From Phycisphaerales bacterium (GTDB lineage Bacteria; Planctomycetota; Phycisphaerae; UBA1845), in the NCBI GenBank assembly GCA_020639115.1, contig JACKHG010000018.1, positions 1 to 64,000 of the forward strand: a stretch of 64,000 nt of DNA, written 5' to 3'. The notes beneath the pieces were generated by a model. The model saw nothing but the letters and a program-made list of their open reading frames with translations. It made no database searches and was not told the DNA's origin. Each line of letters begins with the position of its first letter. The stretch's first letter is position 1. A program made the translations under genes and the position numbers. Positions 26,901 through 35,936 of this stretch are shown piece by piece.

Positions 26901-27910
26901 TCAACCAGGGCGAAACGCGCATCGACTGCGGCGGACCCTGCCCCGCCTGCGCCTGCACCAGCAACGCGGCATGCAGCGACGGTCTGTACTGCAACGGCAA
27001 CGAGACCTGCGACGCATACGGCCAGTGTCAGGCCGGTGCGCTCGTCGTCTGCATCGACGGCATCCCCTGCACGGTGGACTCCTGCAACGAAGCCACCGAC
27101 TCCTGTGACCACGTCCCGGACGACGGCTTCTGTGACAACAACCAGTACTGCGATGGCGTGGAAGTGTGCAACGTGTCCGCCGGTTGCCAGCCGGGTACCC
27201 CCGTCACCTGCGACGACGGCATCGGCTGCACCGTGGATTCCTGCAACGAAGCATCGGATAGCTGTGACCATACGCCTGACGACGGCGCCTGCGACAACGG
27301 CCAGTACTGCGACGGTGTGGAGACCTGCAGCGCCACGCAGGACTGCCAGCCGGGTACGCCGGTCGCCTGCGACGACGGCATCGGCTGCACGGTGGATTCG
27401 TGCAACGAGTCGACCGACAGTTGCGACCACGCGCCCGACGACGGGGCCTGCGACAACGGCCAGTACTGCGACGGTGCGGAGACCTGCAGCGCGACGCAGG
27501 ACTGTCAGCCGGGTACGCCGGTCACCTGCGACGACGGGATCGGCTGCACCGTGGATTCGTGCAACGAAGCATCGGACAGTTGCGATCACACGCCGGATGA
27601 CGGCGCCTGCGACGACGGCCTATTCTGCAACGGCGCGGAGTTCTGCGATGTCAATGCCGATTGTCAGGCCGGTAGCGCGCCGTGCTCGGTCGGCACCTGG
27701 TGCGACGAGTCGGCACCGGGATGCGTTCCGTACGGCGACGGCGATTTCAACCTCGACGGCGCGATCGACCTGCTCGACTTCGCGTACTTCCAGGGCTGCT
27801 TCGGCCAGTCCGCCGGTGGTACGTGCGCCGCGGGCAACCTGGTCGGCCCGGACAGTATGATCGATGCGGCGGACCTGGAGATGTTCACCAGCGTTCTGAC
27901 CGGGCCGTAG
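23960..27910 (+). CDS. Secreted subtilisin-like (S8) protease with Cys-rich repeats and dockerin-like C-terminus
   Basis: A 1316-residue exported protease. After a signal peptide (LTCALVLCWTVQASAQ) and an N-terminal region comes an S8 catalytic domain with D262 (VLVYDGGTA), H291 (THVSGTIGG) and S485 (CGTSMATPTVTG). A P/PPC-like beta domain follows (FKTTLAWDDVPGTPN, VNDLDLRVYDPSGT). A second beta-rich region precedes about five Cys-rich repeats of roughly 42 residues (CDDGIGCTVDSCNEASDSC, CDNGQYCDGVETC) at about 27040-27690. The end is dockerin-like (GDGDFNLDGAIDLLDFAYF, then a second acidic loop). The start is the first of two ATGs at 23960; a plausible promoter lies 64 bp upstream. Confidence 0.9.
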   Translation: MMWRRRRCLEESARWQIGALTCALVLCWTVQASAQVRWRTGVAPRSGKTPEQVIATLAQVNQRSAEHHFVVQFSEPLTDARRADLTEAGVNLLSYLGDNAFFASVAPAGADSAALTRQATLIDAQSIQPVWKLSPMLTTPDKPDWAEVPVPVDAVAPQPDDTWIGAYVLFHPDVPALDGWAVATSAGAVVRQQLFSVNGAVIELPLSAIDTLAANDAVQYIEPALPRMSTDNAENRALTQADIVQAAPYNLDGSGVTVLVYDGGTARSTHVDFQGRLFVRDGSGMDTHPTHVSGTIGGAGVANSNYKGMAPGVTLQSYGFQYDGSGVFLYTNPGDIESDFNQAINTYGAVISNASIGTNTSVNGFPCSYEGDYGVTSTVIDAIARGSLGAPMRMIWANGNERQVSTCGSTYHTTAPPSCAKNHITVGAVNSNDDSITSFTSWGPADDDRLKPDVAAPGCQTNGDGGVTSCSDASNTAYVTYCGTSMATPTVTGCSALLIQDYKAQFPSEPLFRNSTLKAWLAHSAVDRGNAGPDYQFGYGSIRIQAAIDLMRSGAFVENSISQGEVYSRTITVNAGTAVFKTTLAWDDVPGTPNVSPALVNDLDLRVYDPSGTRRFPWTLGGLANPSAPAVRTQANHVDNIEQVYVANPAAGTWTIEVYGYNVPQGPQTFSLVGDGATVVGTTISLPNGAPSTVAPGTPTTFDVQIQSFGETVVPGSATLNYRFDGGAYQPSPLSFVSGNAYTATLPAAGCGDTPEFYLTATGTTTGAVASPGNAPTLVYSAQVGTTVNLLSDDLETDQGWSVGATGDNATTGVWTRNDPQSTAAQPADDHTPAPGTVCWVTDYRSGSQIGDYDVDGGKTTLKSPVYDLSSAAGATIGYWRWYSNDEGSNPSTNTFVVDISNNGGSSWVNVETVGPTGLEASGGWFYHEFEVAGVITPTAQVMLRFVAQDNTGSIVEAAVDDLQITGFECVAAATCSDGILNQGETRIDCGGPCPACACTSNAACSDGLYCNGNETCDAYGQCQAGALVVCIDGIPCTVDSCNEATDSCDHVPDDGFCDNNQYCDGVEVCNVSAGCQPGTPVTCDDGIGCTVDSCNEASDSCDHTPDDGACDNGQYCDGVETCSATQDCQPGTPVACDDGIGCTVDSCNESTDSCDHAPDDGACDNGQYCDGAETCSATQDCQPGTPVTCDDGIGCTVDSCNEASDSCDHTPDDGACDDGLFCNGAEFCDVNADCQAGSAPCSVGTWCDESAPGCVPYGDGDFNLDGAIDLLDFAYFQGCFGQSAGGTCAAGNLVGPDSMIDAADLEMFTSVLTGP
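27040..27690 (+). repeat. In-frame tandem Cys-rich repeats in the subtilase gene
   Basis: Roughly 126-bp units, about five copies, encode CDDGIGCTVDSCNE and CDNGQYCDG blocks. Middle units are nearly identical at DNA level (for example the segments starting near 27210, 27370 and 27530), pointing to recent unit duplication or homogenisation. Confidence 0.75.
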
Positions 27911-27916
27911 CGCGAC

Positions 27917-30430
27917 TCAAGCGCCGTCGTCGGATGGTGCGGACTGCGAGCGGTCGAGCACCTCGCGCACGCGGCGGAGCAGGTCCGCCTGGCTGAAGGG
28001 TTTTTCCAAAAAGTCGATGCCGTCCTCCACCACCCCCTGGTGGGCGATGACATCCGACGTGTAGCCCGAGATGTACAGCACGCGCAGATCCGGGCGCTCC
28101 GCGGCGAGCGCCTTGGCGACCTGCCGGCCGTTCATCTCCGGCATGATCACGTCGGTGACCAGCAGGTGGAGCCGCCCGGTGTGCTGCCGGGCGACCTTGA
28201 GCGCCGCGGCCCCGGTCGCAGCCGCCAGCACGTGGTAGCCCGCGCTGCGCAGCATCTGCGTGGTGAGGTGGCGCACGCTCGGATCGTCCTCGCAAACGAG
28301 TACGGTTTCGCCGTCATGGGAAATCTCAAGGGCCTCCGCGGCCTGGGGCGCAGGGGCCTCCGCACCGGCGCTGCCCTCGGCAGCCGGCAGGAACACGCGA
28401 AACGTCGCGCCCAGACCCGGCTCGCTGTAAACCGTAACATGGCCGCCGTTCTGCTGAACGATGCCGTGCACCGTCGCAAGCCCCAGCCCGGAGCCCTGAC
28501 CCACGTCCTTGGTCGTGAAAAACGGCTCGAAAATCCGCTCGATCGTCGCCGCGTCGATCCCGTGTCCGCTGTCGCTCACGGACAACTGGACGTACGGTCC
28601 CGGCGTGGCGTCGGGCTGGCCCGCCGCGTAGGCCGCGTCGAGCGTGATGCGCCGCGTGGCGATGGCGAGGCGCCCTCCATGAGGCATCGCATCACGCGCG
28701 TTCACCACGAGATTGAGCACCACCTGCTCGAGCTGGTTGGCGTCGGCGCGCACCGCGGGCAGGTCGGGCGCCAGCGTCAGTTCCAGGTCGATGTTCTCCG
28801 TGATCAGGCGGCGCAGCATGCTGCGCATGTCGCGCACGATCGCGTTGACATCGAGCACCTGCGGCCGGGCCACGTCCTTGCGGCTGAACGTGAGCAGTTG
28901 CCGCGTGAGCGCGACGGCGCGGTTGGCGGCCCGTTCCACCTCGCCGAGCCCGCGAAGCCCGGGATGCTCTTCCGGCAGGGATTTCGCAAAGGCGTCGCGG
29001 GCCAGACCCAGGTGCCCGAGGATGGCCGTGAGAATGTTGTTGAAGTCGTGGGCCACGCCGCCGGCAAGCTGCCCGACCGCCTGCATCTTCTGCGACTGGC
29101 GCAACTGCGCCTCGAGCCGGACGCGCTCCGCCTCCGCGCGCTTGCGGTGCGTGATGTCGGTGAATACCGCCTGCGACGCGGGCCGCCCCTCGAACTCGAC
29201 CGGCGAGCCGGTGACCTCGACGTCGATCACCTCGCCGTCCAGCCGGCGGAAGCGCTCCTCGACCGCCGGAGCCTGCTGCTGGTTGTAGATGGCCTCCACG
29301 CGCGGCCGTACCACGTCGACGAAGTCCGGGTGGACGATGTCCCAGATGCTGCGGCCGACGAGTTCCTGCGGCGACGCCGCCCCCAGCATGCGCGCAGCCG
29401 CCGGGTTCACGAATACGAACTGCTCTTCGCGGTGAATCAGAATCGCGATGGGCGCGTTCTCGACCAGCGAACGGTAGCGCTGCTCACTCTCCTGCAGCGC
29501 CAGCTCCGCGCTCCGCCGGGCGGTGTGGTCGGCGATGAAACCCTCGAGCGCCAGCAGCCCGCCAGCCTCGTCGAAAACGCCGCGCCCCATCTCCCACACC
29601 CAGCGCACGTCGCCCGTCGCGGTGACGATGCGGTAGGTGATCTCGAACGGTCCCCGGCGGTTGATTCCCTGTTGGACCTTTTTCCATACCGCGTCCCGGT
29701 CGGCCGAGTGGATGATGTCGGCGTATGCCACGCGGGCGTTGTCTATCAGGTCGGCAGGGCGATAGCCGGTAAGGTCGCTGCAGCCCTCGCTGACAAACTC
29801 CATCGTCCACTGCGGATCGTTGCGGCAGCGGTACACCATCCCCGGCAGATTGCTGAACAGCGTGGTCATCGCCCGCTGGCTCTCGCGCAGCGCGTCCACC
29901 GCCGTCCGCCGGTCGGTCACGTCGTCGGTGATGCCCGCCAGCCGCGCCGCAACACCCTGGTGCGTGCGCACCACGCACGCCCGGTCGCGCACCCACCGCA
30001 GCCTCCCCGCGCTGTCATGTACGCGGTACTCCACGCACAGCGTGCCGGCGCCCAGCGCGTCACGGTACGCATCCGCCACACGCTCGCGATCGTCGGCGTG
30101 CACCGCGTCGGTCGCCAGCCCAGGGCCGCAAACGGTGCCCGGAGCACGGGCCAGGATGTGGGCAAGACCCGCATTGAGGTAGAGCGGCTCGAGCGACTGG
30201 GCGTCGAGCATCCACACGCACACGCCCAGGTTGTCGGCCAGTTCACGATGCCGCGCGTTGACGACCTGAGCCGCCAGATGGGCGCGCCGCGCTCCGCGCA
30301 ACGCCGCCCACAAACCGGCGGCAGCCGCGGCGAATGACAGCGCGGCGATACCGAGCACCCAGATCAGCCACGCCGGGCACGGCGCCGGCGCTGCCGCGAG
30401 CACTGCCATGACCACGCGATGATCCAACAC
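27917..30430 (-). CDS. Multi-PAS hybrid sensor histidine kinase with receiver domain
   Basis: An 837-residue hybrid kinase. One N-terminal membrane segment (WLIWVLGIAALSFAAAAAGL, 21-40) is followed by three PAS domains (about 65-175, 185-305 and 317-428). HisKA carries H461 in GGVAHDFNNILTAILGH; the HATPase has NLVVNARDAMPHGG and GSGLGLATVHGIV. A C-terminal receiver (about 705-825) has VLVCEDDPSVR, acceptor Asp in LVTDVIMPEMNG, and Lys in FLEKPFS. It probably starts a phosphorelay; no separate Hpt or output regulator adjoins it. It is convergent with the subtilase gene (6 bp between stops) and divergent from the TPR gene. Confidence 0.88.
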   Translation of the reverse strand: MLDHRVVMAVLAAAPAPCPAWLIWVLGIAALSFAAAAAGLWAALRGARRAHLAAQVVNARHRELADNLGVCVWMLDAQSLEPLYLNAGLAHILARAPGTVCGPGLATDAVHADDRERVADAYRDALGAGTLCVEYRVHDSAGRLRWVRDRACVVRTHQGVAARLAGITDDVTDRRTAVDALRESQRAMTTLFSNLPGMVYRCRNDPQWTMEFVSEGCSDLTGYRPADLIDNARVAYADIIHSADRDAVWKKVQQGINRRGPFEITYRIVTATGDVRWVWEMGRGVFDEAGGLLALEGFIADHTARRSAELALQESEQRYRSLVENAPIAILIHREEQFVFVNPAAARMLGAASPQELVGRSIWDIVHPDFVDVVRPRVEAIYNQQQAPAVEERFRRLDGEVIDVEVTGSPVEFEGRPASQAVFTDITHRKRAEAERVRLEAQLRQSQKMQAVGQLAGGVAHDFNNILTAILGHLGLARDAFAKSLPEEHPGLRGLGEVERAANRAVALTRQLLTFSRKDVARPQVLDVNAIVRDMRSMLRRLITENIDLELTLAPDLPAVRADANQLEQVVLNLVVNARDAMPHGGRLAIATRRITLDAAYAAGQPDATPGPYVQLSVSDSGHGIDAATIERIFEPFFTTKDVGQGSGLGLATVHGIVQQNGGHVTVYSEPGLGATFRVFLPAAEGSAGAEAPAPQAAEALEISHDGETVLVCEDDPSVRHLTTQMLRSAGYHVLAAATGAAALKVARQHTGRLHLLVTDVIMPEMNGRQVAKALAAERPDLRVLYISGYTSDVIAHQGVVEDGIDFLEKPFSQADLLRRVREVLDRSQSAPSDDGA

Positions 30431-30564
30431 GAAATTCTCCCGTCATCGAGGGTCCACGTCGCTCGCAACCCCGAGGAGCATAACGACGCCCCAGCAGGCT
30501 CGCTACGCTGGTGAGCCCTCAATTCGCGATTACAATGCCAGTGGAACACTCGCGGAGGACACCG

Positions 30565-31710
30565 ATGAACGCAGGCAGATGGGGCAGTCAGGTGACGTCA
30601 CGCCTTGGTCAGGGGCTCGGTCGGTGGATGCTGTTGTGTGCCCCTCTGTTCACCCTCTCCCCCGTGCTCGCGGACGCTCCGCCCGCGGATGTCGCGACCG
30701 CCCGCCGAATGCTCAAGCAGGGCCAGGTGGCTCAGGCCCAGGCGGTGCTGGAGGAGTTGGCCGCCGGTGAACCCGACGCGGAGGTGCACCGCCTGCTGGG
30801 GGACGTGTACTGCCGCCAGCGCCAGTGGGACGAGGCCCGCGAGGAGCTGCGCGCAGCGATCCGGATGGACGAGATCGCGGACGACCACCTGCGGCTCGGC
30901 GAGGTGTACATCGCCGAGCACAAGTACGCGCTGGCCCTGGCCCAGTTCCGCAACGCGCGGCGAATGGGCGTGCTCGATGGGGATTTACACTACCGGTTGG
31001 CCCTGGCCTACTTCGGGCTCGGACGGATCTACGGGGACGTGCAGCGCGTGTCGCTGCCCAGCGGGTCACCCGGGCAGCGCGTGGGCGACACCGTGCTGAT
31101 CGAGGAAATCCCCGGCGAGCCGGGAATGTACTGGGCGGCGGCCACGGACTCCGCCGCCTTCCAGGTGACGCGGGCGCGGTCGCTGGGGGCGGACGGTCCG
31201 GAGGTGCGCCTGCTCGAGGCACGCACCTGGCTCGCGGGCCGCCAGTACGCGCTGGCGGGGCGGTGCTTCGACGCGCTCGTCGAGGATCTTCCCAATCTCG
31301 AGCTGACCGATGAGGAGCGTCGGCAGGCGTGGACCGATGCAGCCGAGGCCTCCTATCACGCCGACGATCTGGTAGGCTTCATCGCGCGCTGGCGCGAAGC
31401 GCATCGCACGCAGGATCGGGACGCCCTGGCTGCGGCGATGGCGGAGGCCCACCGCCGCGTCGCCGAGCGCTACGCCGATCGGGGCGACCTGCCGCAGTGC
31501 ATCGCGCACCTGGAGCAGGCCCTGGCCGAGGCGCCGCGCGACGTGCCGCTGCGTTATCAGCTCGGCAACCGCTACTGGGAGGCGGGCGAACCGCTGAAGG
31601 CCGCGCGGGCCTGGCGGATCGTACTGCAACTGGATCCGGAGCATCCCGACCGGGCGCGCATCCTCGACCGCCTGCAGGTGATCACCGCGGAATACGGTTC
31701 GAGCGAATAG
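30565..31710 (+). CDS. Exported tetratricopeptide-repeat protein
   Basis: A 381-residue TPR scaffold protein. A signal peptide (WMLLCAPLFTLSPVLADA) precedes repeats visible as ARRMLKQGQVAQAQAVLEEL, EVHRLLGDVYCRQRQWDEA, DDHLRLGEVYIAEHKYALA and, near the end, QCIAHLEQALAEAPRDVPL and LRYQLGNRYWEAGEPLKAA. The start at 30565 is chosen because GGAGGAC lies just upstream; an ATG at 30535 and a GTG at 30511 are further candidates without such a site. Its partner is unknown. It runs convergently into rlmN. Confidence 0.78.
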   Translation: MNAGRWGSQVTSRLGQGLGRWMLLCAPLFTLSPVLADAPPADVATARRMLKQGQVAQAQAVLEELAAGEPDAEVHRLLGDVYCRQRQWDEAREELRAAIRMDEIADDHLRLGEVYIAEHKYALALAQFRNARRMGVLDGDLHYRLALAYFGLGRIYGDVQRVSLPSGSPGQRVGDTVLIEEIPGEPGMYWAAATDSAAFQVTRARSLGADGPEVRLLEARTWLAGRQYALAGRCFDALVEDLPNLELTDEERRQAWTDAAEASYHADDLVGFIARWREAHRTQDRDALAAAMAEAHRRVAERYADRGDLPQCIAHLEQALAEAPRDVPLRYQLGNRYWEAGEPLKAARAWRIVLQLDPEHPDRARILDRLQVITAEYGSSE

Positions 31711-31736
31711 GGCGACGCCGGTCGACGCCGGAGCGG

Positions 31737-32843
31737 TCACTGCGCGGCGTCAGCGCCCTGTTCGCCGAAGCGGCGGCGGAGCTGACCGCAGGCCCCCTCA
31801 ATATCGAGCCCCCGGCTGCGGCGCAGGTGCGTCGTGACGCCGCGTTCGCGGAGTATCTCCAGGAAGGTCTGGGCGGATTCGCTCGTCGGGCGGGTGTAGG
31901 GCAGGCCGGCGACCGGGTTGTAGCGGATGAGGTTGACGTTGGCGCGCATGTCGCGGCAGAGCACCGCCACCTGGCGCGCGTGGTCGGCCGAGTCGTTCAC
32001 GCCGCCGAGCAGCACGTATTCGAGCGTCACCTCGCGTCCTGTCTTGGCGAAATAGTAGCCGCAGGCCTCGATGAGCGCGGCGATCGTCACGCGCTCGGCC
32101 CACGGAATCAGTTCGCGGCGCAGCTCGTCGGTGGGGGCGTGCAGCGAGAGGGCCAGCGTGATCTGCAGGCCTTCCTCCGCGAGGCGGTGCATCGCGTCGG
32201 GCAGCCCGACGGTGCTCACCGTCATCTTCCGCGCCCCGATGTGCATGCCGTGCGCGTCGTTGAGAATCCGCAGCGCGGTGACGGTGTTGCGGTAGTTCGC
32301 CAGCGGCTCGCCGAGCCCCATGAAGACCACGTTGGACAGGCGCGGGCCGTCGCCGCACAGCGCCCGCACGCGCATGGCCTGCTCGACGATCTGGGCTGCG
32401 GTGAGCTGCCGCTGCAGGCCGTCGATCCCGCTGGCGCAGAAGCGGCAGCCGACCGGGCAGCCCACCTGGGTCGAGATGCAGGCGGTGCGGCGCTCCTCGT
32501 CGGGAATCAGCACGCACTCGCTGGTCGTGCCGTCCGCCCAGCGGAGCAGCAGCTTGCGCGTGCCGTCGGACGCGACGCGATCGGCGACGACTGTGGATTC
32601 GTAGACGTGCCACGATTCCGCGAGCCGGGTGCGCAGGGCCTTGGGCAGGTTGTTCATCGCCGCGAAGTCGACGGCGTTGTGGCGGTAGATCCAGTCCAGC
32701 ACCTGCCGGGCGCGGTAGGGCTTTTCACCCAGGGCCGTGATCGCGACCGCGAGCTCGGGCTCGGGTACGCCGAGCACACCGGTGGTGGCGAGGCCGGATT
32801 GGGCGATGGGCACGTGCATGGGTGGATGCGGTTCGTGGGTCAC
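31737..32843 (-). CDS. rlmN: 23S rRNA (adenine2503-C2)/tRNA methyltransferase RlmN
   Basis: Radical-SAM methyltransferase for A2503 of 23S rRNA and A37 of some tRNAs (368 residues). The cluster motif is C129-x3-C133-x2-C136 (CPVGCRFCASG). FMGLGEPLANY and STVGLP are family hallmarks, and the C-terminal methyl-carrying Cys is in GLDIEGACGQLR. The start is a GTG at 32843 whose GTGA overlaps the lon stop codon, suggesting translational coupling; an ATG at 32819 is an alternative. It is last in an hsp20-lon-rlmN operon. Confidence 0.93.
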   Translation of the reverse strand: MTHEPHPPMHVPIAQSGLATTGVLGVPEPELAVAITALGEKPYRARQVLDWIYRHNAVDFAAMNNLPKALRTRLAESWHVYESTVVADRVASDGTRKLLLRWADGTTSECVLIPDEERRTACISTQVGCPVGCRFCASGIDGLQRQLTAAQIVEQAMRVRALCGDGPRLSNVVFMGLGEPLANYRNTVTALRILNDAHGMHIGARKMTVSTVGLPDAMHRLAEEGLQITLALSLHAPTDELRRELIPWAERVTIAALIEACGYYFAKTGREVTLEYVLLGGVNDSADHARQVAVLCRDMRANVNLIRYNPVAGLPYTRPTSESAQTFLEILRERGVTTHLRRSRGLDIEGACGQLRRRFGEQGADAAQ

Positions 32844-35520
32844 GCGGAGCGGGCGGACTTGCGCGCGGCGGCCTTGGCCCTGCGGCCCTTCTTTCTGGCG
32901 GGCGACTTCCGGCGCGCCGCCGGTCGCGTGGCCTTCTTGCGCGTCGTCTTCTTCGCGCGCTTCGTTTTCTTCTTGCGGGTCGTGCTCTTCTTTGCGGTTT
33001 TCTTCGTGGTCCTTTTCCGACGCGGCGACGTCCTCTTGCTTTTGGCCGGACTCTGCGACTCCTCGTCGCGAGCGCGCGTGTTGCGGGCCGACTTGCGCGG
33101 CTTGCGCGCCGGCTGGAACACGCCGGGCACCACGTCATCGATCGTCTTGACCGGGATGAAGTTGATCTCGTCGCGCACCTCAGCCGGGACCTCCTCGAGA
33201 TCCTTGATGTTGGGCGCCGGCAGGTACACGCGGCGGATGCCGGCGCGATGGGCCGCCAGCACCTTCTCCTTGATCCCGCCCACCGGAAGCACCGCACCGC
33301 GCAGCGTGATCTCGCCCGTCATGGCCGTACGCGGATCGATCGCCTTGTCCTTGTAGGCGGAGATCAGCGCCGTGACGAGGGCCAGGCCCGCCGACGGGCC
33401 GTCCTTGGGCACCGCCCCGGCGGGAATGTGCACGTGGATGTCGGAGCGCACGATCTCGTCCTGTGAAATCCGTAATTTGCGCGCCCGGCTGCGGATGAGG
33501 GAAAAAGCCGCGTGACCGCTCTCGCGCATGACGTCGCCGATCTGGCCGGTGAAGGCGAGCTGGCCGGAGCCGCATGCGCGACGCCTCGATGAAGAGGATC
33601 TCGCCGCCCGCGATGGTGTAGGCCAGCCCCGTGACCACGCTGGCAGTCCGACGCGCGGCGATCTCCGAGATGTACTCCACCGGGCCGAGCAGCTCCGCGA
33701 CGAGTTCTGGCGTGACCTGCCGGCACGCGGACTCGCCGCGCACCGTGGCTGCTCGCCAACGCCCGGCAGACGCGCCGATGCGCCGCTCGAGTTCGCGGAC
33801 GCCCGCCTCGCGGTGTAGCCGGTGATGATCTCGGTGAGGGCCTCGTCGGTGAAGGTGACGCAGTCAGCGCAGGCCTGTGTCGACGAGCTGGCGCGGGACG
33901 AGGTACCGCCGGGCGATCTCGAGCTTTTCCCGGTGGTGTAGCTCGGGAGCATGATCACTTCCATGCGGTCGCAGCGCCGACGGGACCATATCCATGTAAT
34001 TGGCGGTCGCGATGAAGAACACGTGCGACAGGTCGAAGGGCACGTCGAGGTAGTGATCGGTGAAGGTGTCGTTCTGCTGCGGGTCGAGCACCTCGAGAGC
34101 TGCCGACGCGGGATCGCCGCGGAAGTCGGTGCCGACCTTATCCACCTCGTCGAGCATGAAGACCGGGTTGTTCGAGCCGCACTTGCGGATTTCCTGGATC
34201 ACGCGACCCGGCATCGCCTCACGTACGTGCGGCGATGGCCGCGGATCTCCGCCTCGTCGCGCACGCCGCCCAGCGACATGCGGATGAAGTGCGGCCTGCT
34301 GCCCGCGTGCAATGCTGCGGCCCAGCGACGTCTTGCCTGCGCCCGGCGGCCCCGCGAAGCACAGGATCGTGCCGCGCCCGGAGGGGTTTGAGCTTGCACC
34401 GCGAGCGACTCGATAATGCGCCGCTTGATTTTCTTCAATCCGTAGTGGTCGGCCTCGAGCACGTGCTCGCGCGGGTGAGGTCGAGGTTGTCCGCGGTGGC
34501 CTTCGCCCAGGGCAGCGAGCTGAGCCACTCGACGTAGTCCACCGCGACGGAGTACTTCGGGCGACGCCTGCGCAGCATGGCGAGCCGCTCCAGCTCGCGG
34601 TCGGCGGCGGCCTGCGGCTCCGGCGGCAGCTTGGCTTCGGCGATCTCCTTACCCAGGCGGTCGACGACCTCGCTGCGCGCATCCGACTGGCCCAGCTCCG
34701 ACTGGATGGCCTTGAGCTGCTCGCGCAGGTAGTACTGCGCTGGGACTTGTCCATCTGGTCGCGGACGCGGTCGCGGAGCTGCTGGGAAGTTCGAGCACCT
34801 CGAGCTGGCTGGAGAGCGCCGCGTACACCTTGCGCAGGCGATCCTTGACGTCGAACGTTTCGAGCAGTTCCTGCCGGTACACCAGCGACAGCGACAGGTT
34901 GGCGGCGAGGAATCCGCTGCCGCCCGCCGTCGAGATGTTGTCGATGACCAGCTTGGCTTCCTCCGGCACGTTGGGAGAAAGCTCCATGACGCGGTCGGCG
35001 GCGTGGCGCACGTTGTGCACCAGGGCCTCGAGCTCGACCGACGTCTCCGGCTCGTCCACCTGGTGATGCACCTTGGCCTCGAGGTAGGGGCGCTTCGCGC
35101 ACGAGTTCCTCGACGCCGACCCGGGCGAGGCCGTGGACGATGATCGTCTCCGAGCCGTCGGGCAGTTTCAGCATCTTGAGGATGCGGCAGGCCGTGCCGA
35201 TGCGGTAGAGATCGTCCAGGTGGGGTCCCGGTGTCGGCGACGCGCTGGGCGACCACCGCGATGAGCTTGTCCGCAGCCAGCGCGAGGTCGAGAACCTTCT
35301 TGGATTTTTCCCGCGCGACGTTGAGCGGCATCACCGTACCGGGAAACGCCACGCGATCGCGCACCGGCAGCATCGGCAGGGTGGGGGGAATCTCGGGCAG
35401 TTCGTCGCTGCCCGGGGCGCCCAGCTCCACCTCCTGGATGTCGTCGCCGCCGTCGGATTCCTCCGCGCGGACTTCGGCGTTGCGGGCTTCGAGGCTGTCG
35501 GCGTCGGGACGGTGATTCAT
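32840..35520 (-). pseudogene. lon: ATP-dependent protease Lon, disrupted by about fifteen frameshifts, with a Lys/Arg-rich tail
   Basis: All parts of a LonA-type AAA+ protease are present in order but in alternating frames. These are the N-terminal substrate domain (LPMLPVRDRVAFPGTVMPLN), the helical region (QYYLREQLKAIQSELGQ), Walker A (FAGPPGAGKTSLGRSIA), Walker B (VFMLDEVDKVGTDF), and the protease domain with the catalytic Ser in PKDGPSAGLALVTAL and Lys in GGIKEKVLAAHRAG. Frame changes fall near 35225, 35095, 34790, 34740, 34470, 34390, 34310, 34220, 33970, 33930, 33875, 33810, 33765, 33745 and 33575, mostly at short G/C runs. Both ends of the gene are clean. Because the protein sequence is otherwise well conserved and both neighbours overlap it by 4 bp, consensus errors are at least as likely as real decay. 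The last 86 residues hold about 40 Lys/Arg. Confidence 0.85.
32843..33100 (-). other. lon: Histone-H1-like Lys/Arg-rich C-terminal tail of Lon
   Basis: After the protease domain (VVPGVFQPARK) the same frame continues for 86 residues dominated by Lys, Arg, Ala, Thr and Ser (KRTTKKTAKKSTTRKKK, KKTTRKKATRPAARRK). LonA proteins normally end soon after the protease domain. The composition resembles bacterial histone-H1-like proteins, suggesting DNA, RNA or polyphosphate binding. This segment has no frameshift. Confidence 0.7.
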
Positions 35521-35936
35521 GGTCGCTCCTCGGCGCTGCGGCGCGGCATCACGATCCAGACGTAGCCGTTCTTGTAGCTGGCCGAGCAGGCGTCCACGTC
35601 GAGGTCGGACGACACCGGGATCTTGCGATGGAATTTTCCCGAGTTGATCTCCATCAGGTGGACGCTCAACTCGCCGGAGACGTCCGGCACCGCCGGCTTG
35701 TTGCGGTGCCCGCGGATGTGCAGCACGTTGCGATCCACCTGGATGTCGAGATCGCCCGGCTGGATGCCGGCGAGTTCCACGCACACCACCAGCTTGTCGT
35801 CCATCTCGTAGACGTTGAGCGGGGGATCCCACGTGTCGCGGGCGGACGAGCAGAAGTAGTCGGGCCCCATGACGCCGTCGATCATGGCGTCCATGGTGCG
35901 GGCCAGTTCGCGAAAGCTGTCTTCCAGTGTGCCCAT
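35517..35936 (-). CDS. Small heat-shock protein, Hsp20/alpha-crystallin family
   Basis: ATP-independent holdase chaperone of about 139 residues. The alpha-crystallin domain runs from PPLNVYEMDDKLVVCVELAG through DLDIQVDRNVLHIRGHR to SASYKNGYVWIVMP. The ATG at 35936 is preferred because the only longer in-frame start, a TTG at 36029, lies inside the -35 element of the upstream promoter. The stop overlaps the lon start as ATGA (35517-35520), so Hsp20 and Lon appear translationally coupled, a sensible pairing of holdase and protease. No CIRCE-type inverted repeat was seen. Confidence 0.88.
   Translation of the reverse strand: MGTLEDSFRELARTMDAMIDGVMGPDYFCSSARDTWDPPLNVYEMDDKLVVCVELAGIQPGDLDIQVDRNVLHIRGHRNKPAVPDVSGELSVHLMEINSGKFHRKIPVSSDLDVDACSASYKNGYVWIVMPRRSAEERP

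Noticed and set aside
23912..27589. A very long open frame on the minus strand opposite the subtilase gene.
   Set aside because: Arg/Val/Ala-rich shadow typical of high-GC DNA; no domain is recognisable, while the plus strand carries a full protease.
27040..27690. Repeats considered as a possible CRISPR array.
   Set aside because: Units are in-frame, about 126 bp, coding for Cys-rich protein repeats; no short repeats with unique spacers.
28040..30337. Long plus-strand frame opposite the hybrid kinase.
   Set aside because: No motifs; the minus-strand kinase motifs are unambiguous.
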